Shown: positions 1-8,645 of the stretch, one piece after another
How positions within the stretch are numbered: the first letter of the stretch is position 1
Layout: each line of letters opens with the position of its first letter
DNA from: Bradymonadales bacterium
Lineage (GTDB): Bacteria; Myxococcota_A; Bradymonadia; JAFGEP01
NCBI GenBank assembly: GCA_016931535.1
Contig: JAFGEP010000096.1
Span: forward strand, 313,251 to 377,250
Reading direction: 5' to 3'
DNA length: 64,000 bases
Notes under the pieces: model-generated
What the model saw: only the letters and a program-made list of their open reading frames with translations
Told to the model about the DNA's origin: nothing
Database searches by the model: none
Position numbers and translations under genes: made by a program

Positions 1-303
1 AAGCCCGTAGTCGGGCCGGTCCAGGTGGACCATCCTCAACTCGGGGTGGCGTTCCATCAGGGAGCGCGCCACATCTACCGTGCGATCGACGCTGCCGTTC
101 TCGGCCAGGATGATCTCGAAGGTCAGATCGGCCAGGGCTGGCGTGGTGGCGATCTTCTCGGTGAGGTCGGCGATGGATGCGGAGAGGATCCCCTCCTCGT
201 TGTAGATGGGGATCACCACCGAGACATCGGGGGTTGTCGATGGTTCCTGGGCTCTGGTCGATCGAATCCGGGGCTCGGTTGAGGTCGGTTCCACGGCTGT
301 CAT
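1..303 (-). CDS. Family 2 glycosyltransferase, N-terminal fragment
   Basis: Only the first 101 codons are present; the gene runs off the left edge of the window. The reading frame starts with ATG at 303. After about 27 polar residues it gives VSVVIPIYNEEGIL and then FEIILAENGSVDRTVDVAR, the nucleotide-sugar-binding start of a GT-A fold family 2 glycosyltransferase (dolichyl-phosphate-mannose synthase/polyprenyl glycosyltransferase type). The usual DxD motif would lie beyond the edge. The gene is divergent from the TetR/etf unit, sharing a roughly 230-bp intergenic region. Substrate cannot be told from this fragment. Confidence 0.85.
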   Translation of the reverse strand, partial: MTAVEPTSTEPRIRSTRAQEPSTTPDVSVVIPIYNEEGILSASIADLTEKIATTPALADLTFEIILAENGSVDRTVDVARSLMERHPELRMVHLDRPDYGL

Positions 304-440
304 CCCTCGTGCGGCAAACGGGTGTGGGCGCAGTAATAATCCGACTGGCCGGAGACAGGCAAGCCCCTCCGCCACCAGGGGGCAAAAGGGGCCGATTTTT
401 CGGTCGGGTGGGCCGGTTCAAGAAATCGGTCATGCCACCC

Positions 441-467
441 TTGACGGGAACCCGCCGATAGTTTAAC
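441..467 (+). promoter_or_regulatory. Putative sigma-70 promoter of the TetR-etfBA unit
   Basis: TTGACG at 441-446 is followed after 15 bp by TTTAAC at 462-467 (4 of 6 matches to TATAAT). The spacer is short, so this is a weak prediction. Its main support is position: the expected transcription start falls inside the palindromic operator at 475-492. Confidence 0.4.
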
Positions 468-474
468 CGGATGG

Positions 475-492
475 TGAATGAATCGTCATTCA
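475..492. promoter_or_regulatory. FadR (TetR-type) operator palindrome
   Basis: TGAATGA-ATCG-TCATTCA is a perfect inverted repeat with 7-bp arms and a 4-bp centre. It has the same arms and spacing as the consensus bound by the Bacillus TetR-family FadR (TGAATGA-N4-TCATTCA), a repressor released by long-chain acyl-CoA. It lies about 40 bp upstream of a TetR gene that is followed by etfB-etfA, the same neighbourhood as Bacillus fadR-fadB-etfB-etfA. The repeat and its position are seen directly; binding is inferred. Confidence 0.8.
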
Positions 493-533
493 ACCGGGTG
501 GTTTTTCGGAATAGGTAGAGAAATCAACGGGAT

Positions 534-1151
534 GTGTGCACGGTGAGACCCCAGTCGAACGACAAGCGGATGCGCATCCTGGAGGGAGCCTTGCGGGTAT
601 TTGCGGCCAAGGGGTTCTACAAGACGCGCGTGAGCGAGATTGCCAAGGAGGCGGGAGTCGCCGACGGGACCATCTACAACTACTTCAAGAGCAAGGACGA
701 GATCCTGATCTCGCTGTTCGAGGTCAAGATGGACGGGATCCTCGAGCGGTTGGGGCAGGAGCTGAAAGGGGGGGTGGAAGAGCGGCTGCGGAAGTACATC
801 GAGGCCCACCTTTCCCTGGCGGTCGAGGATCCGGCCCTGGCGGAGTTCATTACGGTGGAGCTCCGACAGAGCGACAAGTTTTTGCGCGAGTACAAGAACC
901 CCAAGTTTTCCCAGTTCTTGCGGGTGTTATCGGGCTTGATCGAGGAAGGACAACAGCTCGGCCATTTTCGTTCGGATCTGGATGCCCGTGTGGTCGCCCG
1001 AGCCATCTTCGGGGCCTTGGACGAGATCCTGTTGGCCTTGACGTGGGCCAGCAAGAGCGGTGAGATCCAGCTGGCCGAAATCGCCAACCAAGTTGCCGAC
1101 TGCTTTCTGTGCGGTCTCAATGTGCCAGGCCGTCAGAGCGGAGGGCTCTGA
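534..1151 (+). CDS. TetR/AcrR family transcriptional regulator, FadR-like
   Basis: A 205-residue protein of normal TetR length. The N-terminal helix-turn-helix is clear (ILEGALRVFAAKGFYKTRVS, then IAKEAGVADGTIYNYFKSKD), followed by an all-helical ligand-binding domain. Start: GTG at 534; GTG at 543 is an alternative and neither has a strong ribosome site. The etfB and etfA genes follow in the same direction with short gaps (26 and 64 bp). With the FadR-type palindrome upstream, it most likely represses itself and the etf genes until fatty acyl-CoA binds. The ligand is inferred from operator and context, not from binding residues. Confidence 0.85.
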   Translation: MCTVRPQSNDKRMRILEGALRVFAAKGFYKTRVSEIAKEAGVADGTIYNYFKSKDEILISLFEVKMDGILERLGQELKGGVEERLRKYIEAHLSLAVEDPALAEFITVELRQSDKFLREYKNPKFSQFLRVLSGLIEEGQQLGHFRSDLDARVVARAIFGALDEILLALTWASKSGEIQLAEIANQVADCFLCGLNVPGRQSGGL

Positions 1152-1177
1152 GGCTGTTTGAGAAACGGGGAGGGATG

Positions 1178-1939
1178 ATGAAGATACTGGTCACAATCAA
1201 GCGGGTCACGGATCCGGACGTGAAGGTCAGGTTGCTGCCCGATGGCAGCGGTGTGGACACCGCCAACATCGAGTACAAGATCAATCCGTTCGACGAGTAC
1301 GCACTCGAAGAGGCCCTACGCCTGCGTGAGGCCAATCCGGGGCGGATCGACGAGATCGTGGTGGTCTCGGTGGGAAGCGATGCGGCCACCAAGGAGCTGC
1401 GGGTGGCCATGGCGATGGGGGCCGATCGTGGCATCCTGGTGGACTGTGAAGACTCCCAGTACGATCCCGGGGTGCTGGCGGCCATCCTGGCTCAGATCAT
1501 CAAGCAGGAAGGCGTGGACATCGTCATGATGGGCAAGCTGGCGGTGGATGGGGAGAACAACCAGGTTGCACAGCGGTTGGCCCACCTGCTGGGATACGGC
1601 CAGGGAACCTTCACCCTGGAGATGAAGCTTTTGGCCAACTCGGTGCTGATCTCCACCCAGGCCGACGGGGGGACTCGCCACCTGGAGGTCGCTCTTCCCG
1701 CGGTCATCACTCGCGCCGACATGAAAGACGAGGACGTGCGCTACGCCTCGCTGCCCAACATCATGAAGGCCAAGCGCAAGCCACTTGCTACCCTCACTCC
1801 GGCCGATCTCAAGGTGGATCTCTCCCCCAAGGTGCGCACCCTGGGGTACGAGGTCCCTGCCGGTAGAGCGGCAGGGCAGAGGGTGGAATCGGTCGATGCG
1901 TTGGTCGACAAGCTGGTCAACGAGGCCAAGGTACTGTGA
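1178..1939 (+). CDS. etfB: Electron transfer flavoprotein beta subunit
   Basis: A 253-residue protein, the usual size for EtfB. It opens with MKILVTIKRVTDPDVKVRL and carries the family's N-PFDEYALEEALRLRE stretch and an AMP-binding-type segment around MAMGADRGILVD. EtfB forms a cytoplasmic heterodimer with EtfA. It holds AMP and helps transfer electrons from acyl-CoA dehydrogenases via FAD to ETF-quinone oxidoreductase. Of two adjacent ATG codons, the one at 1178 is better spaced from the GGGGAGGG ribosome site at 1167-1174. etfA follows after 64 bp; an upstream TetR regulator probably controls both. Confidence 0.95.
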   Translation: MKILVTIKRVTDPDVKVRLLPDGSGVDTANIEYKINPFDEYALEEALRLREANPGRIDEIVVVSVGSDAATKELRVAMAMGADRGILVDCEDSQYDPGVLAAILAQIIKQEGVDIVMMGKLAVDGENNQVAQRLAHLLGYGQGTFTLEMKLLANSVLISTQADGGTRHLEVALPAVITRADMKDEDVRYASLPNIMKAKRKPLATLTPADLKVDLSPKVRTLGYEVPAGRAAGQRVESVDALVDKLVNEAKVL

Positions 1940-2003
1940 ACCCCGTGGCTATGCCCGCCTCCGATTGGTGGGGCGGCAAGCCTGATGCGATAAGGAGATC
2001 CCG

Positions 2004-2972
2004 ATGGGAAACGTTCTCGTCGTTGCAGAACATAGTGACCAGAAGTTACGGAAGGTATCGCTGCCCGCCGTCACCTTCGCCAAGCAGGCTGCTGATCTGC
2101 TTGGGGGGCAGGTGATCGGTTTGGTCGTCGGATCCCAGGTCAAGGCGGTAGCCCAACAGTTCGCTGTCTCGGGTGTGGATCGGGTGATCTGCCTGGACGA
2201 TCCCTCCTTTGTTGGCTACCTGGCCGAATCCGTCGCGCCGGCGGTGGCCGAGGTGGCCAAGGAGGTGCAGGCCCAGCTGGTCTGTTGCCCGGCCAGTGTG
2301 CAGGGTAAGGACTATCTGCCTCGGGTGGCGGCCATCCTGGATGCCGGCATGGTTTCCGAGGCGGTGGCGGTCTGGAAGGAGGGGGATCATCTCCGCTTCA
2401 AGCGCCCCCTGTTCGCCGGAAACATCCTCGCCAAGGTGGCGGTGGATGGTCCTGTGGCGGTGGCCACCGTCCGCACCACCGAGTTCGAGCCGTTGCCCCC
2501 AGGGGCCGCCGCTCCGATCGAGGAGCGGACCAGCGCCCACCCGACCAGCCTGGTCACCTTCAAGAGCTTCGTGCCGGTGGTGTCGGAACGTCCCGACCTG
2601 AACGATGCGACGGTGGTCGTTGCCGGTGGCCGAGGCCTCAAGTCGAAGGAGGGGTTCGCCCTGGCCGAGCAGCTGGCCGATACGTTGACGGCAGCCATCG
2701 GCGCCTCCCGCGCCGCGGTCGATGCCGGCTGGGTCCCCAATGACTGGCAAGTAGGGCAGACCGGCAAGATCGTCGCTCCCAGCCTGTACATCGCCATCGG
2801 CATCTCGGGAGCCATCCAACACGTGGCCGGAATGCGGGGCTCCAAGACCATCGTCGCCATCAACAAGGACGAGGAAGCCCCGATCTTCCAGGTTGCCGAC
2901 TACGGACTGGTGGCCGACGCTGCCAAGGCGGTCCCCGAGCTGATCGAGCAGATCCGCTCCCTCAAGGGCTGA
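2004..2972 (+). CDS. etfA: Electron transfer flavoprotein alpha subunit
   Basis: A 322-residue protein with the two-part EtfA layout. There is an N-terminal alpha/beta domain (roughly 1-190) and a C-terminal FAD-binding domain (roughly 200-322). The latter contains [20 protein letters not shown], then [35 protein letters not shown] and [20 protein letters not shown], all signatures of the flavin site. AAGGAG at 1992-1997 supports the ATG at 2004. It partners with EtfB immediately upstream in beta-oxidation or amino-acid catabolism electron transfer. No acyl-CoA dehydrogenase gene is adjacent. Confidence 0.95.
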   Translation: MGNVLVVAEHSDQKLRKVSLPAVTFAKQAADLLGGQVIGLVVGSQVKAVAQQFAVSGVDRVICLDDPSFVGYLAESVAPAVAEVAKEVQAQLVCCPASVQGKDYLPRVAAILDAGMVSEAVAVWKEGDHLRFKRPLFAGNILAKVAVDGPVAVATVRTTEFEPLPPGAAAPIEERTSAHPTSLVTFKSFVPVVSERPDLNDATVVVAGGRGLKSKEGFALAEQLADTLTAAIGASRAAVDAGWVPNDWQVGQTGKIVAPSLYIAIGISGAIQHVAGMRGSKTIVAINKDEEAPIFQVADYGLVADAAKAVPELIEQIRSLKG

Positions 2973-3107
2973 TCAGACCAGCCTGGCCCCCAGCGTTGCT
3001 CTCCACGCCACCCCCTTGTCCGCTGCGCGGGCGAGGAAGGCATCGGCCCTAGCTTGACCTCCCCGCGGTTTTTCCCCCATTCCTTGTCCCCAGTGTGTGG
3101 GCTACCG

Positions 3108-4238
3108 CTAGCTGGTCGTCCTGCTCATCCGCTTGTTCAGCAGCTCCTTGGCCTGTCGAGTGAGCTGGTGGGGGATGTTGCGGTTGGTGGAGAGCGCTTT
3201 CAGATCGCGGGGCAGCAGGTGGGGGAGGATGCGCAAGGCCGACTGGAGAGGCAGCTTGGGGTTGGAGATGAGGTTGACCTTGACCTGGTAGTTGCGCAGC
3301 CATTCCCGGTGGTTGGCGATGGAGCTGATGACGCCTTCGGGCAGCGAGCGGTTGTAGGACCAGTTGATGGCGTCCTGCTCGGTGGCCTTGGGGGAGTTCA
3401 CCACCGCCAGGTGGACCAGGCGGTTGGAGTCGCGGATCAAAAAGTTGCGGTCATCCCGGTTGCCCAGGGTGGCAAAGCGGATGCGCTGGGAGACCGGGAG
3501 GTTGGAGAGGAAGACCATCCGGCTGGCAGGGGCCTTCTTCTCCTCGTCGTCCAGTGGCTCGGATTCGCTCTGCGTGGCCTCCTCGATCTGGGATTGAGCC
3601 AAGAACTGGGCAAACAGCGCGTCGTGGTCCTCGACGTCCTTTGGGGGTTGCGGTGGGAGGGGGGTGGAAGGGACGATCGGTTCGGTGGACTCCAACAGCC
3701 CGCGTATGGAGGGCAGGCCGGTGAGCGGAACCCCGTTGCGCCGCGCCAGGTCGACCAGCTTGTCCACGGTGGACATGCGCGCCTTGGGGTTCATGTAGAG
3801 CGCTTCGATGATGCGGGGGACCTTCAGGAGCCGGACCTGGTTTTCGGCGATGAGGTCGCAGGTGGCAGTTTCGGCGGAGCGGGAGATGCTCTCCAGGGTC
3901 GAGTCGGCGAGCACCGGGTTGAGCACCAGGATGTTGAGTGTCTCCTGGTTCTTGGAGAAGAGCTCGGCGGCCCAGTCCAGGACTTCGGGGGGAACGTCGG
4001 CGGAGAAGGCGGTGGAGAGGATGGCCGGAGGGGTCTTCAGAATGGTCTCGGTGGCGGCGGAGACAACACGGGGGTCCCTGTCCAGGCTAAGCTGGTAGAG
4101 GACGAGGGCCATCTCCTCGGGAGCCATGGGGACGACGCCCTTGGCGGCCAGGAGTCTGAGGGGGGCCGGTGAGGCCGGATCGACGTGTTTTCGCAGGGCG
4201 ACGGTAAAGCTGGACAGGTCAACCGGTTTTCGTTCCAT
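3108..4238 (-). CDS. Helical-repeat protein of unknown function
   Basis: A 376-residue soluble protein with no signal peptide or membrane segment. It reads as two blocks of short amphipathic helices (about 20-185 and 240-370). They are joined by a proline- and acid-rich linker containing PSTPLPPQPPKDVEDHD. Phrases such as LLAAKGVVPMAPEEMALVLY, SLDRDPRVVSAATETIL and ILVLNPVLADSTLESI resemble alpha-solenoid (HEAT/ARM-like) repeats that recur in deltaproteobacteria. I do not recognise the family. It is followed on the same strand, upstream, by the EF-G-like gene, 75 bp away, so the two may be co-transcribed with EF-G first. Confidence 0.7.
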   Translation of the reverse strand: MERKPVDLSSFTVALRKHVDPASPAPLRLLAAKGVVPMAPEEMALVLYQLSLDRDPRVVSAATETILKTPPAILSTAFSADVPPEVLDWAAELFSKNQETLNILVLNPVLADSTLESISRSAETATCDLIAENQVRLLKVPRIIEALYMNPKARMSTVDKLVDLARRNGVPLTGLPSIRGLLESTEPIVPSTPLPPQPPKDVEDHDALFAQFLAQSQIEEATQSESEPLDDEEKKAPASRMVFLSNLPVSQRIRFATLGNRDDRNFLIRDSNRLVHLAVVNSPKATEQDAINWSYNRSLPEGVISSIANHREWLRNYQVKVNLISNPKLPLQSALRILPHLLPRDLKALSTNRNIPHQLTRQAKELLNKRMSRTTS

Positions 4239-4313
4239 GGGGGTTCCCTTCCCAGGGTTCAGCGGCCCGACGTGCGGAGTCGTGGCAAGGAGGGGAGCGC
4301 GGAGGGGCGCATG

Positions 4314-6392
4314 CTACTCCTCCTCTTCCTCCTCATGGTAGGCGGCGATCACCTTTGAAGCCAGCTCACCGGGGAGCTCCTCGTGGTGGCTGAAGCTCAT
4401 CTGGAACGTACCGCGGCCGGAGGTCATGCTTCTAAGATCGGAGCTGTAGCGTTGGGCCTCGTTGAGGGGGACCTGGGCCTTGATCGTGGTGTACTTGCCA
4501 TGGTCCTCCATGCCGAGCACGCGGCCTCTGCGTCCGGAGATATTGCCCATGACATCGCCGACGTTCTCCTTGGGGACGGTGACCAACAGCTCGTGAATCG
4601 GCTCCAGCATGATGGGCTTCGCTTGCTCGAAGGCTTTCTTGAAGCCCATGGAACCCGCGATCTTGAAGGCCATCTCGGAGGAGTCCACCGGGTGGTACTT
4701 GCCGTCATAGAGGCGGACCTTGACGTCTACCACCGGGTATCCCGCGATGACCCCTCGGTTCATCCGCTCCACGATCCCCTTCTCCACGGCGGGGATGAAC
4801 TGGCGAGGGATGGCGCCGCCGACAATGGCGTCTTCGAATTCGAACCCCTTACTCCGTTCCAGTGGGCTGATCTCGATGGTGCACTCGCCAAACTGTCCCT
4901 TGCCGCCGGTTTGTTTCTTGTGGCGGTAAGTGGTCTTTTCGATGCGGGCCTTGATGGTCTCGCGGTAAGGGATCTTGGGGAGTTCCAGGTCGGCCTCGAC
5001 CTTGAACTTCCGCATGAGCTTCTGGAGGGTGACCTCGATGTGGACCTGTCCCATGCCTTTGAGAAGGGTTTCTCCGGAGCTGGGGTCGCGTTCGATCTGG
5101 AGGGAGGGGTCCTCTTCCATGAGCCTCTTCAAGCCGGAAAAAACCTTGTCATCCTCCCCCTTCTTCTTGGCCCGTACGGCAAAGGTCGTGGTGGGCAAGG
5201 GCGGTTCGGTCTTGGCAAAGACGATGGGGTGGGCCTCTTCGCAAAGGGTATCACCGGTCGCGGTGGCCTTGAGCTTGGCGACGGCGACGATATCCCCGAC
5301 GCTGGCGGCCTCCAGCGGTTTCTGCTCCTTGCCCTGAAGCGACAGGATGGTGCCGTATCGTTCCCGCTCTTGCTTGCTGGAGTTGAAGAAGCTGCCATCG
5401 GAGTTGATGGAGCCGCTCATGATCCGAAAGACGCTCAGCTGTCCGGCGAACTGGTCGGCGATGGTCTTGAAAACGAAGGAGGAAAACGGGGCATCCGCCG
5501 AAGATGGGCGGGACTGGGAACCATCCTCGCTCTCTGCCGATGCCGCCTCATCGGCACCAGGGAAGACCTGGGCGATGAGGTCCATCAGCGGTTGCACCCC
5601 GATGTTGAGGGTGGCACAGCCAGCAAAGACAGGGTAGATGACCCCTTCCTTGACCCCACGGGTCAACCCCTTGCGCAGATCGTCCGAGCTGAGATCCCCC
5701 TCCTCGAAGTACTTCTCCATGAGGCTCTCGTCGCTGCCGGCGATCTCTTCCACCAGGGACTTGCGCATCTGCTCCACCTGTTCGGCCAGTTCGGACGGGA
5801 TGGCGCTGGTCTCGAACTTGCCGCTGCCGTCGGTCTGATAGAGATGGGCGTGGTTGGACAACAGATCCACGATCCCCCGGAAGGCTCCCTCCTCGCCGAT
5901 GGGGATACTCAGGGGGATGACCGCGGGGCTCAGATTGGACTTGATGTCCTCGACGGTTCTGTAGAAGTCGGCCCTCTCCCGATCGAGCTTGTTGATGAAG
6001 AAGGCAGCCGGTCGGTTCAAAGACTGAACCTTGCCCCACAGGCTTTCGGTGCGGACCTCGACGCCGTCCACCGCGCTGACCACCATGACCACCGAGTCGC
6101 AGACCCGCAGGGCGTTTTCCGTGTCGCTCACGAAGTCCACGCTGCCTGGGGTATCGATGATGGTGATCCGCTTGCCCTTGTGCCTGCAACTGGCGATGCC
6201 CAGGGAGACGGAGCTTTTCCGCTCGATCTCCTCGGGCTCGATGTCGAAGTTGGAGGTGCCACCATCCACCCGACCCAGCCGGGAGGTCTCCTGTGCATTG
6301 AACAGCAGGGTCTCTCCCAGAGAGGTGGTGCCATGTCCGCCATGGCTGATCAGGGCGACGTTCCGGATATCACTGGCTGCAATTGTCTTCAT
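4314..6392 (-). CDS. Elongation factor G-like GTPase with altered P-loop
   Basis: A 692-residue protein with all EF-G domains: GTPase (1-270), beta-barrel domain II, and domains III-V (PYRETI, GGKGQFG, GGAIPRQFIPAVEKGI, RGRVLGMEDHG). It belongs to the FusA2 EF-G-like group rather than the housekeeping factor. DTPG (80-83) and NKLD (134-137) are intact. The P-loop reads SHGGHGTTS, so residue 22 is Thr where the phosphate-binding Lys is expected, and the switch I region is unusual (SSVSLGIA). The C-terminus ends in six glutamates. It may bind GTP poorly or act as a non-cycling ribosome factor; this is inference. An XRE regulator lies just upstream. Confidence 0.9.
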   Translation of the reverse strand: MKTIAASDIRNVALISHGGHGTTSLGETLLFNAQETSRLGRVDGGTSNFDIEPEEIERKSSVSLGIASCRHKGKRITIIDTPGSVDFVSDTENALRVCDSVVMVVSAVDGVEVRTESLWGKVQSLNRPAAFFINKLDRERADFYRTVEDIKSNLSPAVIPLSIPIGEEGAFRGIVDLLSNHAHLYQTDGSGKFETSAIPSELAEQVEQMRKSLVEEIAGSDESLMEKYFEEGDLSSDDLRKGLTRGVKEGVIYPVFAGCATLNIGVQPLMDLIAQVFPGADEAASAESEDGSQSRPSSADAPFSSFVFKTIADQFAGQLSVFRIMSGSINSDGSFFNSSKQERERYGTILSLQGKEQKPLEAASVGDIVAVAKLKATATGDTLCEEAHPIVFAKTEPPLPTTTFAVRAKKKGEDDKVFSGLKRLMEEDPSLQIERDPSSGETLLKGMGQVHIEVTLQKLMRKFKVEADLELPKIPYRETIKARIEKTTYRHKKQTGGKGQFGECTIEISPLERSKGFEFEDAIVGGAIPRQFIPAVEKGIVERMNRGVIAGYPVVDVKVRLYDGKYHPVDSSEMAFKIAGSMGFKKAFEQAKPIMLEPIHELLVTVPKENVGDVMGNISGRRGRVLGMEDHGKYTTIKAQVPLNEAQRYSSDLRSMTSGRGTFQMSFSHHEELPGELASKVIAAYHEEEEEE

Positions 6393-6551
6393 GAACCATC
6401 CTCAGGTGACCGTTTCTGCGCGAGAAAACCGAACACTTATTCCCTTGCCCAGCTTCCTTGTCAAGAGCCGTCCCGGGAGAAGGGAACGGATCGGAACGGT
6501 GGGGGCTCGCTCGGGTGAATCGTCGGGGAGTGGCAACGCCGATCGCCGAGA

Positions 6552-7022
6552 TTATCCGCGGCTCAGACTCTGCCGGATGGTACTCAAGATGAACAGGTAG
6601 TCCCGTGGATCCTGGATATCCCCCAGTCGGTTGAGGGACTGCAGTAGCTCCAACTCGGTGGCGGTGATCCCGTGGCGCCTGTGGAGCTGGTGATCCCGCG
6701 AGAAGGTCTCCCATGCCGAGGTTTTCGGCTCAGCGGGGGGGGCCAGGATCTCTTTCAGCTGGGGGTTGGCCAGAAAGAACAGCTCCTTGCGATCGAGACC
6801 CAGCACGTTGGCGAGCCGACTGCATATCTCATCGGAGGGCTTGCGCATCCCCCGCTCCAGGTAGCCGATGTAGTTGGGTCGCACCCCCACCTGGTCAGCC
6901 ACCTGCTCCTGGGTCAGCCCCAGCTCCAGGCGACGTCCTTTGGCCACCTTGCCGAAGTCGGTGTACGGGGTGTCAGGGTGTCTGTGCGACATCTCACCCA
7001 TCCTGCGGGCTGAATGGCTCAT
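6552..7022 (-). CDS. XRE-family helix-turn-helix regulator
   Basis: A protein of up to 156 residues. Residues about 22-80 form a Cro/C1-type helix-turn-helix: GKVAKGRRLELGLTQEQVAD, then QVGVRPNYIGYLERGMRKPS and a helix ending in LGLDRKELFFLA. The C-terminal 75 residues are helical and carry no recognisable sensor. Start is uncertain: ATG at 7022 is the longest, with in-frame ATGs at 7001 and 6992, the last following a G-rich stretch. It lies 159 bp upstream of the EF-G-like gene on the same strand, and its target is unknown. Confidence 0.8.
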   Translation of the reverse strand: MSHSARRMGEMSHRHPDTPYTDFGKVAKGRRLELGLTQEQVADQVGVRPNYIGYLERGMRKPSDEICSRLANVLGLDRKELFFLANPQLKEILAPPAEPKTSAWETFSRDHQLHRRHGITATELELLQSLNRLGDIQDPRDYLFILSTIRQSLSRG

Positions 7023-7204
7023 CCGATGACAGGGGAACGCCGCCCCCCCTTTCCTCGGAAGCTCAGGCCGACTGCGCTCAGGTGCGGCGATCCTCTCAGA
7101 CCGAGACCGCCCTCCACCACAGGACGCTCTCAGCGGCGATCAATCAAGTCAGAATAGGATCAGTTCGCAGGGCCTTGTCAATGTGGCATGGACCGATGGG
7201 TCGA

Positions 7205-7233
7205 TTGACGGATGCCTCGCCTTCCGCTACCGT
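7205..7233 (+). promoter_or_regulatory. Possible dnaB promoter
   Basis: TTGACG (7205-7210), a 17-bp spacer and TACCGT (7228-7233) stand 41 bp before the dnaB start codon. The -35 is good, but the -10 matches only three positions. The rest of the 250-bp gap between the XRE gene and dnaB shows nothing else I can name. Confidence 0.3.
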
Positions 7234-7274
7234 AAGAAGCCAAAGGTTTTCTTTTTATATCAACGGGTTACATT

Positions 7275-8645
7275 GTGAAGGAAACGGCGGAAGCGGGCGT
7301 AAAGAGCCCACCCCATGACGACCGGGCCGAAGCGGCTCTGCTGGGGTCGATCCTGCTGGACAACAACCTGCTCAACCAGGTCATCCCCACGGCACGCGTG
7401 GAGCACTTCTACCGCGAAGCCCATCGGGAGATCTACCGGGCGATGCAGCAGCTTGCCGAGAGCGGCCAGCCGATCGACACGGTAACCCTGTCCCGACACA
7501 TGAAATCGGCGGGCACCCTCAAGAGGGCAGGGGGAGGATCCTACCTGGTCCAGCTTTCGAACGAGACGCCGGCGGCCATCAACGTGGATCACTATGCCAA
7601 GATCGTGCGCGACAAGGCTCTGGTGCGGACGATCATCGCGGTGGCCCGGGAGACCCTGGAAGAGGGTTACGCCGATCCAGGCGACGTGCCGGAGTTCATC
7701 GAGCGGGTTCAACACCGGGTGTTCGAGGCAACGCGCGACACCCTGCAGGTGGGATACCGGACGATCCGCGAGGTCATCGCGCAGACCTTCACCTACCTGG
7801 AGACCCTCCAGAACCGGAAGGAGCGCATCACCGGGATCGCCACGGGGTACATCGACCTGGACAACAAGCTGAGCGGCCTCCAACCATCGGACCTGATCAT
7901 CATGGCCGGTCGGCCCTCCATGGGCAAGACCGCCCTGGCACTGAACATACTGGCCAACGCCTCCATCAAGTCGAAGGTGCCGGTGGCCATCTTCAGCCTG
8001 GAGATGTCGAGCCAGCAGCTCGCCATGCGGATGCTCTGCACGCAGGCCAAGGTGAGCGCCAGCGATCTGCGGACCGGGCAGGTCAACGACAACGACTGGG
8101 TGAAGATCCTCAAGGCGGTCGGTCCGCTGTCGGAGGCCAGGATATTCATCGACGAGACGCCCGCCCTGTCCGCGCTCGAGTTTGCGGCACGCTGCCGGCG
8201 CCTGAAGCAGGAGGTGGGCATCGGCCTGGTCGTGGTGGACTACCTGCAGCTGATGCGAGGTTCGGACCTGACCGCCAAGCGGAGTCGGGAGCAGGAGATC
8301 AGTGAGATCTCGCGGGGTCTGAAGGCACTGGCCAAGGAGCTGAATCTGCCGGTGGTGGCGGTGGCGCAGCTCAACCGCGACGTGGAGAATCGCCCCAACA
8401 AGCGTCCCTTGATGAGCGACCTGCGTGAGTCGGGCGCCATCGAACAGGACGCCGATGTGATCATCTTTCTCTACCGAGACGAGTACTATCACCCCGAGAC
8501 CGCCCAGCCCGGGGTCGCCGAGGTGATCGTCGCCAAACAGCGCAATGGACCGATCGGCAAGGTCGAGCTGAAATTCACAGCCGACTACACCCGCTTCGAC
8601 AACCTTGCCAAGGAGGAACAGGTGCCACCTGGGAGCCCCTATTGA
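7275..8645 (+). CDS. dnaB: Replicative DNA helicase DnaB
   Basis: A 456-residue hexameric replicative helicase of normal length. The N-terminal domain (about 12-150) begins DDRAEAALLGSILLDNN. The RecA-like domain contains GRPSMGKTALALN with Walker A Lys at 218 and Walker B in GLVVVDYLQLM near 316-326. DLRESGAIEQDADVIIFLYR comes near the end. No intein or insertion is present. Start is GTG at 7275; no better codon precedes the conserved N-terminus. The downstream CPBP gene begins inside its stop codon. Confidence 0.97.
   Translation: MKETAEAGVKSPPHDDRAEAALLGSILLDNNLLNQVIPTARVEHFYREAHREIYRAMQQLAESGQPIDTVTLSRHMKSAGTLKRAGGGSYLVQLSNETPAAINVDHYAKIVRDKALVRTIIAVARETLEEGYADPGDVPEFIERVQHRVFEATRDTLQVGYRTIREVIAQTFTYLETLQNRKERITGIATGYIDLDNKLSGLQPSDLIIMAGRPSMGKTALALNILANASIKSKVPVAIFSLEMSSQQLAMRMLCTQAKVSASDLRTGQVNDNDWVKILKAVGPLSEARIFIDETPALSALEFAARCRRLKQEVGIGLVVVDYLQLMRGSDLTAKRSREQEISEISRGLKALAKELNLPVVAVAQLNRDVENRPNKRPLMSDLRESGAIEQDADVIIFLYRDEYYHPETAQPGVAEVIVAKQRNGPIGKVELKFTADYTRFDNLAKEEQVPPGSPY

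Noticed and set aside
4383..6518. 711-codon plus-strand open frame antisense to the EF-G-like gene
   Set aside because: It is a shadow of a G+C-rich coding region: no recognisable motif, while the minus strand encodes all EF-G domains.
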